Made by a program: the position numbers and the translations under genes. A stretch of DNA of 64,000 bases from Sphingopyxis sp. PAMC25046 (GTDB taxonomy: Bacteria > Pseudomonadota > Alphaproteobacteria > Sphingomonadales > Sphingomonadaceae): contig NZ_CP039250.1 of the NCBI RefSeq assembly GCF_004795895.1, forward strand, positions 4,007,501 to 4,071,500, written 5' to 3'. Position 1 is the first letter of the stretch. The number at the start of each line of letters is the position of its first letter. This document shows, piece by piece, positions 9,318-18,247 of this stretch. Under the pieces are notes generated by a model that ran no database searches, was not told the origin of the DNA, and worked only from the letters and a program-made list of their open reading frames with translations.

Positions 9318-11255
9318 ATGAAAAAAACACGCTTGGTCGCAACCACCCTCATCGCCGCTCCTCTCGTTTTGGCCGCCCCCATCCACGCGCAGGAAGCGGT
9401 CAGCCGCCCCCAGCCGGTCGTCCAGCCGCTGACCATTCCGCTGCCCGCCGACAAAGCCTATCCAGGGACGATGCAGCTCCGTGTCGATGCGACCGACGTG
9501 GCGCGCGGCATCTTTCACGTCCGGCAGACGATCCCGGTGGCGAAGGCTGGCAAATTCACCCTGCTCTATCCCGAATGGCTGCCCGGCAAGCATGCGCCGC
9601 GCGGCGCGATCGCCGAGATGGCGGGTTTCAAGGCGAGCGCGGGCGGCAAGCCGCTCGCCTGGACGCGCCAACCGACCGACGTCTATGCCTTTGATGTCGA
9701 TGTGCCCGCGGGCACCAAGAGCATAGAGGTCGCCTTCGACTTCCTGTCGCCGACGCGCACGAGCGAAGGCCGCGTCGTCGTCACCCCGGCGATGATGAAC
9801 CTGCAATGGGAAGAGGTCAGCCTATATCCCGCCGGCTATTTCACGCGGAATATTCCGGTGCAGCTCGAGGTGACGCTGCCCGAAGGGTGGACCGGCGCAT
9901 CGGCGCTCGACGGGCTCAAGGTCTCCGGCAACCGCTACAGCTTTGCCGCCACCAATTACGAGACCCTCGTCGATAGCCCGATGTTCGCGGGGCGTCATTT
10001 CCGCAAATGGGATCTCGGCAACAAGGTGACGCTGAACGTCGTCGCCGACGAGGCAAAATATCTGGAGGCGAGCCCCGACCATATCGCGCGCCACGCGGCG
10101 CTGGTCTCCGAAGCCGTCGCGCTGTTCGGCGTCCGCCATTTCGACCGCTATGAATTTCTGCTGGCGCTCAGCGACGAACTCGGCGGGATCGGTCTCGAAC
10201 ATCATCGTTCGAGCGAGAACAGCCGCAACCCCGACTATTTCACCAAATGGAACGATAACGACAGCGAGCGCGGGCTGCTCCCGCACGAGCTGACGCACAG
10301 CTGGAACGGCAAATATCGCCGGCCCGACAAGCTCTGGACCCCCGATTACCGCACCCCGATGCAAGGCAATCTGCTGTGGGTCTACGAAGGTCAGACGAGC
10401 TTCTGGGATCTCGTCCTCGCCGCGCGGTCGGGGATGCAGTCGAAGGAGACGGTGCTCGCCGAATGGGCGACCAACGCCGGCTATTACAGCGTGCAGCCAG
10501 GGCGCGAGTGGCGCGCGGTCGAGGATACAACGCTCGACCCGGTGATCGCGGCGCGCAAACCCAAGCCCTTTTCGAGCTGGTCGCGGAGCGAGGATTATTA
10601 CAACGAGGGGTCGCTGATGTGGCTCGAGGCCGACATGCTGATCCGCGGCGCGACGAACAACGCCAAGAGCCTCGATGATTTCGCGCGCGCCTTTTTCGGG
10701 GGACGCGAAGGCGACTGGGGGCAGCAGGTCTATGATTTCGACGATGTCGTCGCCGCGCTGAATGCGGTTCATCCCTATGACTGGGCAGGTTTCCTGCGCC
10801 AACGGATGCAGACGAGCGGGCGCCCGGCACCCACCGGCGGGATCGAGCGCGCGGGCTATCGCCTCGTCTGGCGCAACACGCCGAACGTCTTCGACCGCGA
10901 CCGCATGGCGCAGGCGAAGAACGCCGACCTGACCCATTCGCTGGGGATGACGGTCGACAAGGACGGCGTCGCGACCGGCATCCTGTGGAACGGCCCCGCC
11001 TTCAAGGCCGACATCGTCAATGGCACCAAGATCGTCGCGGTCGACGGGCTCGCCTATAGCCGCGAGCGGATCGAAGCCGCGGTGCAGGCGGCGACCGACG
11101 GCAAGACGCCGGTGCGGCTGCTCGTCGAGCGCGGCGGGCGCTATCGGAATGTCGAGATCGCCTATCACGGCGGGCTCCGCTGGCCGCACCTCGAAAAAAC
11201 CGGCAGTGGCCCCGACTGGTTCGATCGGCTATTGGCGCCGCGGCGGGCGCTCTAG
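9318..11255 (+). CDS. exported M61-family metallopeptidase (glycyl aminopeptidase type) with C-terminal PDZ-like domain
   Basis: This is a 645-residue protein with a signal peptide (MKKTRLVATTLIAAPLVLAAPIHAQ). The zinc-binding motif HELTHSW is near residue 323 (LLPHELTHSWNGKYRRP), followed by LLWVYEGQTSFWD with the third zinc-ligand glutamate. The N-terminal beta domain (LLYPEWLPGKHAPRG) is typical of M61. Residues from about 540 (LGMTVDKDGVATGILWNGPA) form a PDZ-like segment. M61 enzymes cleave N-terminal residues, mostly Gly/Ala. The start at 9318 is fixed by the signal peptide. Confidence 0.92.
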   Translation: MKKTRLVATTLIAAPLVLAAPIHAQEAVSRPQPVVQPLTIPLPADKAYPGTMQLRVDATDVARGIFHVRQTIPVAKAGKFTLLYPEWLPGKHAPRGAIAEMAGFKASAGGKPLAWTRQPTDVYAFDVDVPAGTKSIEVAFDFLSPTRTSEGRVVVTPAMMNLQWEEVSLYPAGYFTRNIPVQLEVTLPEGWTGASALDGLKVSGNRYSFAATNYETLVDSPMFAGRHFRKWDLGNKVTLNVVADEAKYLEASPDHIARHAALVSEAVALFGVRHFDRYEFLLALSDELGGIGLEHHRSSENSRNPDYFTKWNDNDSERGLLPHELTHSWNGKYRRPDKLWTPDYRTPMQGNLLWVYEGQTSFWDLVLAARSGMQSKETVLAEWATNAGYYSVQPGREWRAVEDTTLDPVIAARKPKPFSSWSRSEDYYNEGSLMWLEADMLIRGATNNAKSLDDFARAFFGGREGDWGQQVYDFDDVVAALNAVHPYDWAGFLRQRMQTSGRPAPTGGIERAGYRLVWRNTPNVFDRDRMAQAKNADLTHSLGMTVDKDGVATGILWNGPAFKADIVNGTKIVAVDGLAYSRERIEAAVQAATDGKTPVRLLVERGGRYRNVEIAYHGGLRWPHLEKTGSGPDWFDRLLAPRRAL

Positions 11256-11388
11256 ACCCGCCACAGCCGTTCTTTTCGAGCGCAGGGAAGACACCGGTCG
11301 TCGCCGCGCGGCATCGGGCATCTCGACTTCGCGCGATCTGAAGGGCTAAGGGGCGCCCGAATCAAAAAACAAAGGACTGACTTCTCCC

Positions 11389-11925
11389 ATGCGCATCGAT
11401 CTGATTCCCGCCGGCGACAACCCGCCCGACAGCCTGAACGTCCTGATCGAAGTGCCGATCGGCGGCGAGCCGGTGAAATATGAATTCGACAAGGCGTCGG
11501 GGGCGCTGTTCGTCGATCGTTTTCTCCACACCCCGATGCGCTATCCCGCCAATTACGGCTTTGTCCCGCACACGCTGGGCGAGGATGGCGATCCTTTGGA
11601 CGCATTGGTCGTCGCGCGTTCGCCGATCGTCGCAGGCGCGGTGGTCAAATGCCGCCCCATCGGCGTGCTTAACATGGTCGACGATGCCGGCGGCGACGAG
11701 AAGCTGCTGTGCGTTCCCGTCAACAAGACCTTTCCCTATTACGACAAGGTCGCAACCTACAAGGACATGCCCGAGATCGTACTCCAGCAGATCGAGCATT
11801 TCTTCACCCACTATAAGGACCTCGAACCCGGCAAATGGGCGAAGCTCAACGGCTGGGGCGATGTCGACGAGGCGAAGCGCATCATCGTCGAATGTATCGA
11901 ACGCGCGAAGAAGGTGGGCTTCTGA
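11389..11925 (+). CDS. ppa: inorganic pyrophosphatase
   Basis: This 178-residue family I pyrophosphatase hydrolyses PPi to two phosphates in the cytoplasm. The signature EDGDPLDALVV is near residues 64-74, and the substrate-binding YEFDKASGALFVDR and NYGFVPHT are present. The length is typical of bacterial PPases. The 132-nt gap before it holds no gene. It is convergent with the MscS-type gene. Confidence 0.97.
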   Translation: MRIDLIPAGDNPPDSLNVLIEVPIGGEPVKYEFDKASGALFVDRFLHTPMRYPANYGFVPHTLGEDGDPLDALVVARSPIVAGAVVKCRPIGVLNMVDDAGGDEKLLCVPVNKTFPYYDKVATYKDMPEIVLQQIEHFFTHYKDLEPGKWAKLNGWGDVDEAKRIIVECIERAKKVGF

Positions 11926-11938
11926 ACGAGGTCGCCGT

Positions 11939-13249
11939 TCAGTCGCGCTTTCGCGGCGCGCGTTTGGGCGGCGACGGCAGCGACGCGCCTTCGGGAAATG
12001 ACCGAAGACGCAGGTCGCGTTGCGGAAAGGGAATCTCGATCCCCGCCTCTTTGAACTTGTCCCAGATGCGCAGATAGACGTCGCCCTGGATATTGCCGAG
12101 TCCGCCTTCGGGGTCGGATATCCAGATGCGCAGTTCATGATCGACGCTGCTGTCGCCGAAAGCGGTAATCCAGCAGACCGGCGCAGGGCTGTCCAGCACG
12201 CGGGGCGCTTCTTCCGCCGCTTCGATCATCAAACGCTGAGCAAGCCGCAGGTCGCTGTCATAGCTGACCCCCACCTTCATCCGCACCCGAACCTCGCGGC
12301 TCGAATAGCTCCAGTTTTCGACCCGCTCGGTCATCAGCAATTCGTTCGGGACGAGATGTTCCTTGCCGTCACGCGTGATCACCGAAACTGCGCGCACGCC
12401 GATCTTGTTCACCCGGCCGACCGCATCGGCGACGACGATCACGTCGCCGGGCTTGATCGACCGGTCCATCAACAGGATGATCCCGGCGATCAGATTGCCG
12501 AAGGTTTTCTGCAGACCGAAGCCGACCGCGAGCCCGAGCGCCCCCGAGAAGACGGCAAAGGCCGTAAGGTCGATGCCAAGCAGGTCGATGCCGATGAAAA
12601 AGGCCGCGACGACGATCGCAACGCCGGCAAGCTTTTCGACGAGCAACTGTTGCGTGGGGTCGAGGTCGCCGCCCCCGCGCACGACCCGGCGCACGATGCG
12701 GTTGCCGAGTCGGACGAGCAGGAACAGGGCGAGCCCAGTCAGCGCTACATTGACAATGGTGAGGAGCGAGAAACTTCGAGCGCCGACCTCGAAACCCGTG
12801 GCCGCGAGGCGCCCGCGCATCATCGCCAGCCCGCCCACCGCGTGCGAGAGGATCGCGCCCAAAGCGATCGAGGCGAAGAGGAGCGCCGGAATCGCGCCAA
12901 GGCCAGCGCCGATGACGAGATGCCGGACCGAGGCGGCCGCTGCGATCGCCGCCGCCGCCCCGAGAAGCAGCCGCGCATAAGGATCCCAAGGCCAGGCTGC
13001 CCAACCGATGATAATGACGAGCAGCGCCCCGATCCAGAAGGTCAGTGACGGGATGCGCTCGGTCAACGGGCCGCGCACGCTGACCTCGTGACCGTGCAGC
13101 CAGTCGGCGGCACGCGCGCCGAGCCGCCGGCGCGCTATCCAGCCGGTCACGGCGGCAACAGCGACCAAGGCGGCGGCGATGGCAAGCTCGGCAAGTTCGG
13201 CGTCCGCCAGATGCGGCAGGCCCAGTCTTACGAGCAGTTCGTCCATCAT
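11939..13249 (-). CDS. MscS-family mechanosensitive channel
   Basis: This 436-residue membrane protein has several N-terminal helices and then the MscS core: the pore helix FAVFSGALGLAVGFGLQKTFGNLIAGIILL (residues about 215-245), the beta-domain entry SIKPGDVIVV and the C-terminal alpha/beta domain. These channels open on osmotic downshift. The ATG at 13249 overlaps the TGA of the upstream metC-like gene (ATGATG), a coupling that fixes the start. It is third gene of the sseA-metC unit. Confidence 0.93.
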   Translation of the reverse strand: MMDELLVRLGLPHLADAELAELAIAAALVAVAAVTGWIARRRLGARAADWLHGHEVSVRGPLTERIPSLTFWIGALLVIIIGWAAWPWDPYARLLLGAAAAIAAAASVRHLVIGAGLGAIPALLFASIALGAILSHAVGGLAMMRGRLAATGFEVGARSFSLLTIVNVALTGLALFLLVRLGNRIVRRVVRGGGDLDPTQQLLVEKLAGVAIVVAAFFIGIDLLGIDLTAFAVFSGALGLAVGFGLQKTFGNLIAGIILLMDRSIKPGDVIVVADAVGRVNKIGVRAVSVITRDGKEHLVPNELLMTERVENWSYSSREVRVRMKVGVSYDSDLRLAQRLMIEAAEEAPRVLDSPAPVCWITAFGDSSVDHELRIWISDPEGGLGNIQGDVYLRIWDKFKEAGIEIPFPQRDLRLRSFPEGASLPSPPKRAPRKRD

Positions 13250-14451
13250 CCGGCCATCGCGGCAAAGCCGCGTTCGAGGTCCGCGATCAGGTCGGCCGGA
13301 TCCTCGAGCCCGATCGACAGACGGACGAGCGGGTCGGGGTCCGTCCAGCGGGTGGCCGTACGAATCATCTGCGGATCGCTCGGCACGACGAGGCTTTCGT
13401 AGCCGCCCCAACTGAAACCGATGCCGAAATGGGCGAGCGAATCGATGAAGCGCGTCCGCGCCGCCTCGTCGGCGCCCTTCAGCGTGAAGCCGAACAGACC
13501 GCTGGCGCCTGAAAAGTCGCGCGACCAGATCGCATGGCCGGGATCGTCCGTCAGCGCGGGGTGCAGCACGCGGCCGACCTCGGCGCGGCCCGCCAGCCAG
13601 TTTGCGACGGCAAGGCCATTTTCGCCCTGCCGCTGCATCCGCACCTCGAGCGTCCGGAGGCCGCGCAGGACAGCCGCGCAATCGTCGGGCGAAACCGACT
13701 GGCCAAGCTGGTAGGCGGCGCTGCGCAGCTTCGGCCACACGGTGCGAGTCGCCGTCAGCGAGCCCATCATCACATCGCTGTGCCCGCCGACATATTTGGT
13801 GAGGCTCATCATCGCGACATCGACGCCGTGTGCGAGCGCAGGGAAAAGCAAGGGCGTCGCCCAGGTGTTGTCGAGCATCGTCAGCACGCCGCGGGCGCGC
13901 GCGATTCGCGTGATCGCCGGAATATCCTGCACCTCGAAGGTGAGGCTGCCCGGCGATTCGAGGAAGATCAGCCGGGTTTCGGGCCGGATGAGGTCGGCGA
14001 TTCCCGCCCCGACAAGCGGGTCGTAATAGCTCGTCTCGACGCCGAGCCGTGCGAGCATGCTGTTGCAGAAGGCGCGCGTCGGTTCATAGGCGCTGTCGAC
14101 CATCAGCAGATGATCGCCCGGCGAGAGCAGCGCGAGCAGCCCCGCCGAATTGGCGGCGACCCCCGAGGGATAGAGCAAAGTGCCTTCGGCGCCCGCTTCC
14201 ATCCCGGTCAACGCATCGGCGAGCGCCCACACGGTCGGCGTCCCGCGCCGGCCGTAATAAAGCTTGTCGTGCGTCGCGTGGCCGCGCGCCTTTAGGTCGG
14301 CGATATTGTCGTAAAGGATCGTCGAGGCGCGCCAGACCGGCGGATTGACGATCCCGCCGCCGAGCCGCGGATCGCCGATCCACTCGGGTCGCCGTCCGCC
14401 CTGCACAAGTTTGGTCGCAGGGCGAAGGCTGTCATCGTCGCTGTTGCTCAT
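13246..14451 (-). CDS. metC: cystathionine beta-lyase-type PLP enzyme
   Basis: This 401-residue enzyme belongs to the Cys/Met metabolism PLP family. The PLP lysine lies in MMSLTKYVGGHSDVMMG near residue 219; GTPTVWALADAL and TLLYPSGVAAN are the usual cofactor-pocket segments. The LEMVDSAYEPTR-like region (LLMVDSAYEPTRAFC) is typical of the MetC branch, which makes homocysteine from cystathionine; a cystathionine gamma-synthase-related activity cannot be excluded. The start MSNSDDD at 14451 is chosen, as upstream sequence is arginine-rich and unlike the family. Confidence 0.88.
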   Translation of the reverse strand: MSNSDDDSLRPATKLVQGGRRPEWIGDPRLGGGIVNPPVWRASTILYDNIADLKARGHATHDKLYYGRRGTPTVWALADALTGMEAGAEGTLLYPSGVAANSAGLLALLSPGDHLLMVDSAYEPTRAFCNSMLARLGVETSYYDPLVGAGIADLIRPETRLIFLESPGSLTFEVQDIPAITRIARARGVLTMLDNTWATPLLFPALAHGVDVAMMSLTKYVGGHSDVMMGSLTATRTVWPKLRSAAYQLGQSVSPDDCAAVLRGLRTLEVRMQRQGENGLAVANWLAGRAEVGRVLHPALTDDPGHAIWSRDFSGASGLFGFTLKGADEAARTRFIDSLAHFGIGFSWGGYESLVVPSDPQMIRTATRWTDPDPLVRLSIGLEDPADLIADLERGFAAMAG

Positions 14452-14521
14452 CGCCGCCTTGTTAGCGGAGCACCGGCCAAAATCCACCCTGACGCGAGGA
14501 GGATATTCAACCTGCTTGCCT

Positions 14522-15361
14522 TCAGGCGCCGCCCGTCGCCTTCGGCGTCGCGGGGTCGGCGCCCCATTCGAGCCAGCTGCCGTCATAGACTGCAACATCA
14601 TCCTTGCCGAGCAGGTGCGCGCCGAAGGCGACGACGGTGGCGGTCATGCCGCTGCCGCAGGTGGTGACAAGCGGCTTGTCGAGATCGACTCCGGCGGCGT
14701 CGAACGCCGCTTTCAGATCGTCGCCGCGCTTCCACGTGCCATCGGCATTGAACAGTTCGCCGTGCGGAAGGCTGCGCGAGTTCGGGATGTGGCCCGGCGC
14801 GAGGCCAGGGCGCGGGTCGCGTTCCTCGCCGGTAAAGCGCGCCGCCGGGCGCGCGTCGACGACCTGCTCGGCACCGCTGTCGACGTTCGCGATCATCTGG
14901 TCCTTGGTGCGCACCGCCTTCGCGTCGCGCCATACGGTGAAGTGGCGGTGGCGCAGCGTCTGCTTGCCCATTTCGAGCGCGCGACCTTCGGCCTTCCACT
15001 TGGCGAGACCGCCGTCGAGGAGCGCGACGTCGTGCGCACCGAACAGCTTCAGGAGCCACCAAGCGCGCGCCGCGCTCTTCAGCGGACTGTCGTCGTAAAG
15101 TACGATGCGGCTGCCGTCGCCCAGCCCGAGCGACTGCATGCGGCTGGCGAATTTTTCGGCCGACGGGGCCATGTTTTCGACCGCGTTCGACGCGTCGGTC
15201 AGCTCCGCCAGGTCCATGAATACCGCGCCCGGAATGTGGCCCGCTTCGTATTCGGCACGGGCATCGCGATCGGCCCCCAGAAATTTCGTCGCATCGACGA
15301 CCCGCAGGTCCGATGCCCCCAGTTCGCGTTCCAGCCAGTCGGTTGAGACCAAGGCGTCCAT
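14522..15361 (-). CDS. sseA: 3-mercaptopyruvate sulfurtransferase (two rhodanese domains)
   Basis: This 279-residue protein has two rhodanese domains, an inactive one (residues 1-130) and an active one (about 160-275) with the loop TTCGSGMTATVV (Cys near residue 233). CGSG[VM]T is the mercaptopyruvate-type loop. It transfers sulfur from 3-mercaptopyruvate to acceptors such as cyanide or thiols. It is followed after 70 nt by metC and then the channel gene, consistent with a sulfur amino-acid unit. I looked for a SAM riboswitch upstream and saw none. Confidence 0.93.
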   Translation of the reverse strand: MDALVSTDWLERELGASDLRVVDATKFLGADRDARAEYEAGHIPGAVFMDLAELTDASNAVENMAPSAEKFASRMQSLGLGDGSRIVLYDDSPLKSAARAWWLLKLFGAHDVALLDGGLAKWKAEGRALEMGKQTLRHRHFTVWRDAKAVRTKDQMIANVDSGAEQVVDARPAARFTGEERDPRPGLAPGHIPNSRSLPHGELFNADGTWKRGDDLKAAFDAAGVDLDKPLVTTCGSGMTATVVAFGAHLLGKDDVAVYDGSWLEWGADPATPKATGGA

Positions 15362-15542
15362 GTCATGCTCCTGTTACGACCGGTCGGGAACCTTGTTTGC
15401 CTGTCCCTCGCCCGGCCATCCTGCTGTGGCTTCTTTCCGGGGATAGTCAGCCTATGCCCCCACCCCTGCTTTTTCAAGCTGGTCCGTCCTGCCGCAGTCG
15501 ATGGTGCACCGCAACAGAAAAGCAATGCCGTCCTGAAGCGGA

Positions 15543-16832
15543 CTATTGGCTGCGCCGGATCGCGGTCGCGCGCGCGCCGGGTCGGTCGACGGCATAAGAC
15601 GCCCGGTCGAGCGGCAGCGGCGCCAGCTTCTCGCTGCCGCTCGCGCCCTGTTCACGGCCGATGACAAAGCTGCCCGCATTCTGACCGAACGCCTCGCCTT
15701 CGCCGTCCCAATGATAGGTGACGTCGAACGCTATGACGGGAACGACCATCGGCTTGCCGCCGATCATCAGCGGCTCGATCGCGGCGCGCGGCAGCATCAC
15801 TTCGGTCGACAATTCCTCGCCCGCGCCGACCGCCAGCGCGATGTCGTCGCGCAGCACGCTGCCCCCCGCGCCGTCGAAGAAGCGGCTGAGAACCGGCTCG
15901 GTCATCGCCGAGCCCTGATTGAGCGCGATGCGGACCATCAGGCCGGTGGCCGGCACCGTCCCCTGGTTCATCAGGTTGAGCGCGAAGCCGACCGCTACAT
16001 GATCGGGTGCGAAACGGATGCTGCGGATCTCGAGCGCCATGCCCACGACGGCACGCCTCTCACCCGCGGCGCGCGTAACGAGCGGATGGGCCGACGCCGC
16101 CTCGGGTCGCGATGCGGGTGCGGGTGGCGGCGCCGGCGCCGGACGCGGAACCGGCGGAACCCCAGGCCTGGGCAGCGGCGCGGCGGCGCGGGCTGCCGGA
16201 CGCGGGGCCTCGTCGACCTCGTCGACCGCCGGACCGGCTAGCGCAGTGCGGCGGCGCCAATACCAGAACGCGGCCCCCGCCGCCGCCAGCACGGCGAGCG
16301 CCCAGGCCCAAATCGGCGTGCCGGAGGGCGTGTCGGCCGGGGGGAGCGCAGCGACCGGCGTTTCGTCAGCGGTTGCCGGTGCCGCGTTCACGGTTGCGGG
16401 CGGCGGCGTGGCCGTATCGAGGGGAGGCGATGGCAAGTTATCGGTCGTCGTAGGCTCCACCGCTTCGGGCTGAGCCGGACGCGGCCGCGCGGTTTCGGGG
16501 GTATCGCGCCGCGCGGGAACGGGAGCAGGGGTCACGGTGGCAGGCTGCGTCGGCGTCACGCGCGGCGGTGCAACGGGCTGCGGCGACGTCGGGGCGGGAG
16601 TGGGTGTCGGCTGACCCCGCCGCTCGCCCGGCGCCACCGGCGGCAAGCCATTGTCCGACGGCCCCTGTACGCCGGGCGTACGGCCGTCGTCGGTAGGCGG
16701 CGGCAGGCGGAAATCGATCGGGGGGGACGACGTCGTCGTATCCTGCGCGGCCACAGGACCGCCCGCAGCCAGCGTTGCCGCCGCCAGCGCAAACGCCGCC
16801 GCCTGTTGTCGCCCGAAGTTACGCACCGTCAT
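15543..16832 (-). CDS. proline-rich membrane-anchored protein, function unknown
   Basis: This is a 429-residue protein with a signal peptide (MTVRNFGRQQAAAFALAAATLAAGGPVAAQ), a long Pro/Thr/Ala-rich region at about 35-165, and a membrane span at about 172-192 (PIWAWALAVLAAAGAAFWYW). Then come a basic WRRR stop, a second Pro-rich linker, and a compact C-terminal domain from about 255 (ALEIRSIRFAPDHVAVGFALN) that looks like a beta-sandwich. Topology predicts the Pro-rich part outside and the C-domain in the cytoplasm. The family is not recognised. Homologues occur in sphingomonads by general impression only. Confidence 0.75.
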   Translation of the reverse strand: MTVRNFGRQQAAAFALAAATLAAGGPVAAQDTTTSSPPIDFRLPPPTDDGRTPGVQGPSDNGLPPVAPGERRGQPTPTPAPTSPQPVAPPRVTPTQPATVTPAPVPARRDTPETARPRPAQPEAVEPTTTDNLPSPPLDTATPPPATVNAAPATADETPVAALPPADTPSGTPIWAWALAVLAAAGAAFWYWRRRTALAGPAVDEVDEAPRPAARAAAPLPRPGVPPVPRPAPAPPPAPASRPEAASAHPLVTRAAGERRAVVGMALEIRSIRFAPDHVAVGFALNLMNQGTVPATGLMVRIALNQGSAMTEPVLSRFFDGAGGSVLRDDIALAVGAGEELSTEVMLPRAAIEPLMIGGKPMVVPVIAFDVTYHWDGEGEAFGQNAGSFVIGREQGASGSEKLAPLPLDRASYAVDRPGARATAIRRSQ

Positions 16833-16958
16833 CTTGTCCGCGATCCCACGCTACCCATATGTCGCCCGCGCCGCTGAATTGGCGCTGAACCTTGCAGCGG
16901 TCGATTCCCGGGTACGGGCCCGGATGACATCGGCCGCGCTGCGCACTAGAGCCTTTCC

Positions 16959-17429
16959 ATGACCGATTCCACCCCTACCCCGCTCGCACCGAAACATCTC
17001 GGCCAGTCCAGCGAACTTCCTGCCTCGCCCGAGACCGCGGTGCTCGACTATGTACCCAATCCGCGCGCCGGAGAGCTTTATCTCGTCCGCTTCGCCGCGC
17101 CCGAGTTCACGTCGCTCTGCCCGGTGACCGGCCAGCCAGATTTCGCGCACCTCGTCATCGATTACGCCCCAGGCGAAACGATCGTCGAATCGAAGAGCCT
17201 CAAGCTTTTCCTCGGCAGTTTCCGCAACCATGCGGGCTTTCACGAGGATTGCACCGTCGGCATCGGCCGCCGCCTGTTCGACGAGATGCAACCCCAATGG
17301 CTACGCATCGGCGGTTACTGGTATCCGCGCGGCGGTATTCCGATCGACGTCTTCTGGCAGTCGGATCCCCCGCCCGAAGGGCTGTGGCTGCCCGACCAGG
17401 GCGTTGCGCCCTATCGCGGGCGGGGATGA
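16959..17429 (+). CDS. queF: NADPH-dependent 7-cyano-7-deazaguanine reductase QueF
   Basis: This 156-residue short-form QueF reduces preQ0 to preQ1 in queuosine biosynthesis. The nucleophilic cysteine is in [14 protein letters not shown] (about residue 54), and the NADPH/substrate motif [13 protein letters not shown] is near residue 78. The catalytic Asp follows in the QPDFA segment. The length is typical of the unimodular (YkvM-like) subfamily. No other queuosine gene is adjacent. Confidence 0.96.
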   Translation: MTDSTPTPLAPKHLGQSSELPASPETAVLDYVPNPRAGELYLVRFAAPEFTSLCPVTGQPDFAHLVIDYAPGETIVESKSLKLFLGSFRNHAGFHEDCTVGIGRRLFDEMQPQWLRIGGYWYPRGGIPIDVFWQSDPPPEGLWLPDQGVAPYRGRG

Positions 17430-17454
17430 AGATTCATCTTTCCGTCACAATATA

Positions 17455-17470
17455 TTGACACTAGTGTCAA
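17455..17470. promoter_or_regulatory. perfect 16-bp palindrome upstream of the thioesterase gene, candidate repressor operator
   Basis: TTGACACTAGTGTCAA is a perfect palindrome ending 4 nt before the ATG at 17475. It overlaps a TATATT that could serve as a -10 element (17451-17456). Length and symmetry fit a TetR- or GntR-type operator; no regulator gene is adjacent. Confidence 0.6.
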
Positions 17471-17474
17471 CGAT

Positions 17475-17885
17475 ATGAGCGCAACCGCCCTCCCCCACGA
17501 TCATGACATCAAGGTCGGCCCCGATGCGATCGACTTCATGGGGCATGTGAACAATGCCCATTATCTGAGCTGGGTACAGGAAGCGGTGCTCGCGCACTGG
17601 CGCCATATCGCCCCGCCCGAAGCGGTCGCGGCGCATCTGTGGGTCGCGCTGAAGCACGAAATCACCTATCGCCGTCCCGCCTTCCTCGACGATCAGGTCA
17701 TCGCTACCGTGATCCTTGAGAAGGTTCAGGGCGCGCGCGCCTTTTACGAGACGATCATCAAGCGCGGCGAGGATGTACTGGCCGAAGTCAAGTCTAGCTG
17801 GTGCTGCATCGACGCCGAAACGCTCCGCCCCGCGCGCCTCGCGAGCGAAGTCGTGGCTCGTTTTTTCGCCGGCGAAAAAAACTAG
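17475..17885 (+). CDS. acyl-CoA thioesterase, 4-hydroxybenzoyl-CoA thioesterase-like hotdog protein
   Basis: This 136-residue hotdog protein has the 4HBT signature DAIDFMGHVNNAHYLSWVQEA at about residues 17-37, with the catalytic Asp in the IDFMGHVNN motif. It then has HEITYRRPAFLDDQVI and ends in FFAGEKN. These enzymes hydrolyse acyl- or aryl-CoA. No clear Shine-Dalgarno precedes the ATG; instead the palindrome TTGACACTAGTGTCAA sits there, so initiation and repression may be coupled. Substrate unknown. Confidence 0.88.
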   Translation: MSATALPHDHDIKVGPDAIDFMGHVNNAHYLSWVQEAVLAHWRHIAPPEAVAAHLWVALKHEITYRRPAFLDDQVIATVILEKVQGARAFYETIIKRGEDVLAEVKSSWCCIDAETLRPARLASEVVARFFAGEKN

Positions 17886-17930
17886 CACCCGCCCCGCTGC
17901 TCGGGGACGGGCGCTGCCCGGCGACGAATT

Positions 17931-18164
17931 TTACGGGCTGACCGGGTCGTCGTTGTCGTCATCGACGACCAGCCAGATACCGCCGGCAACGATGGCGAGG
18001 CCCAGCACAATCGCGATCCAGCTTGCGCCTTCGAGATTATTTTCACCGCTAACGGCAGAACTTGCGCGAGCGCCATCAATCGCGGGCGCGGCCGAAGCAA
18101 ACACCGGTGAAACCACCATCGAAGCCGCCGCAATAGCGATCACGCCCTTTTTCAATCTTTTCAT
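17931..18164 (-). CDS. small exported single-span membrane protein
   Basis: This is a 77-residue protein with a signal peptide (MKRLKKGVIAIAAASMVVSPVFASA), a short linker, one membrane helix (SWIAIVLGLAIVAGGIWLVV) and an acidic tail (DDDNDDPVSP). GAGGAG precedes the start on the minus strand, after a small hairpin (GCTGCGTTTCAACGCAGC). Such proteins are common in sphingomonads; the function is unknown. The short downstream segment contains a GC-rich hairpin that may be a shared terminator with the convergent thioesterase gene. Confidence 0.75.
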   Translation of the reverse strand: MKRLKKGVIAIAAASMVVSPVFASAAPAIDGARASSAVSGENNLEGASWIAIVLGLAIVAGGIWLVVDDDNDDPVSP

Positions 18165-18247
18165 CTTTACACTCCTCTAGCTGCGTTGAAACGCAGCGGG
18201 GAAGCGATTGTTCCATTGGCGAAAAGAGGGGTTTGCGATCGGCTGCG

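Noticed and set aside
15362..15542. Possible SAM-type riboswitch upstream of the sulfur operon
   Set aside because: The 181-nt leader was read for SAM-II- and SAH-type motifs; the conserved core segments are not present.
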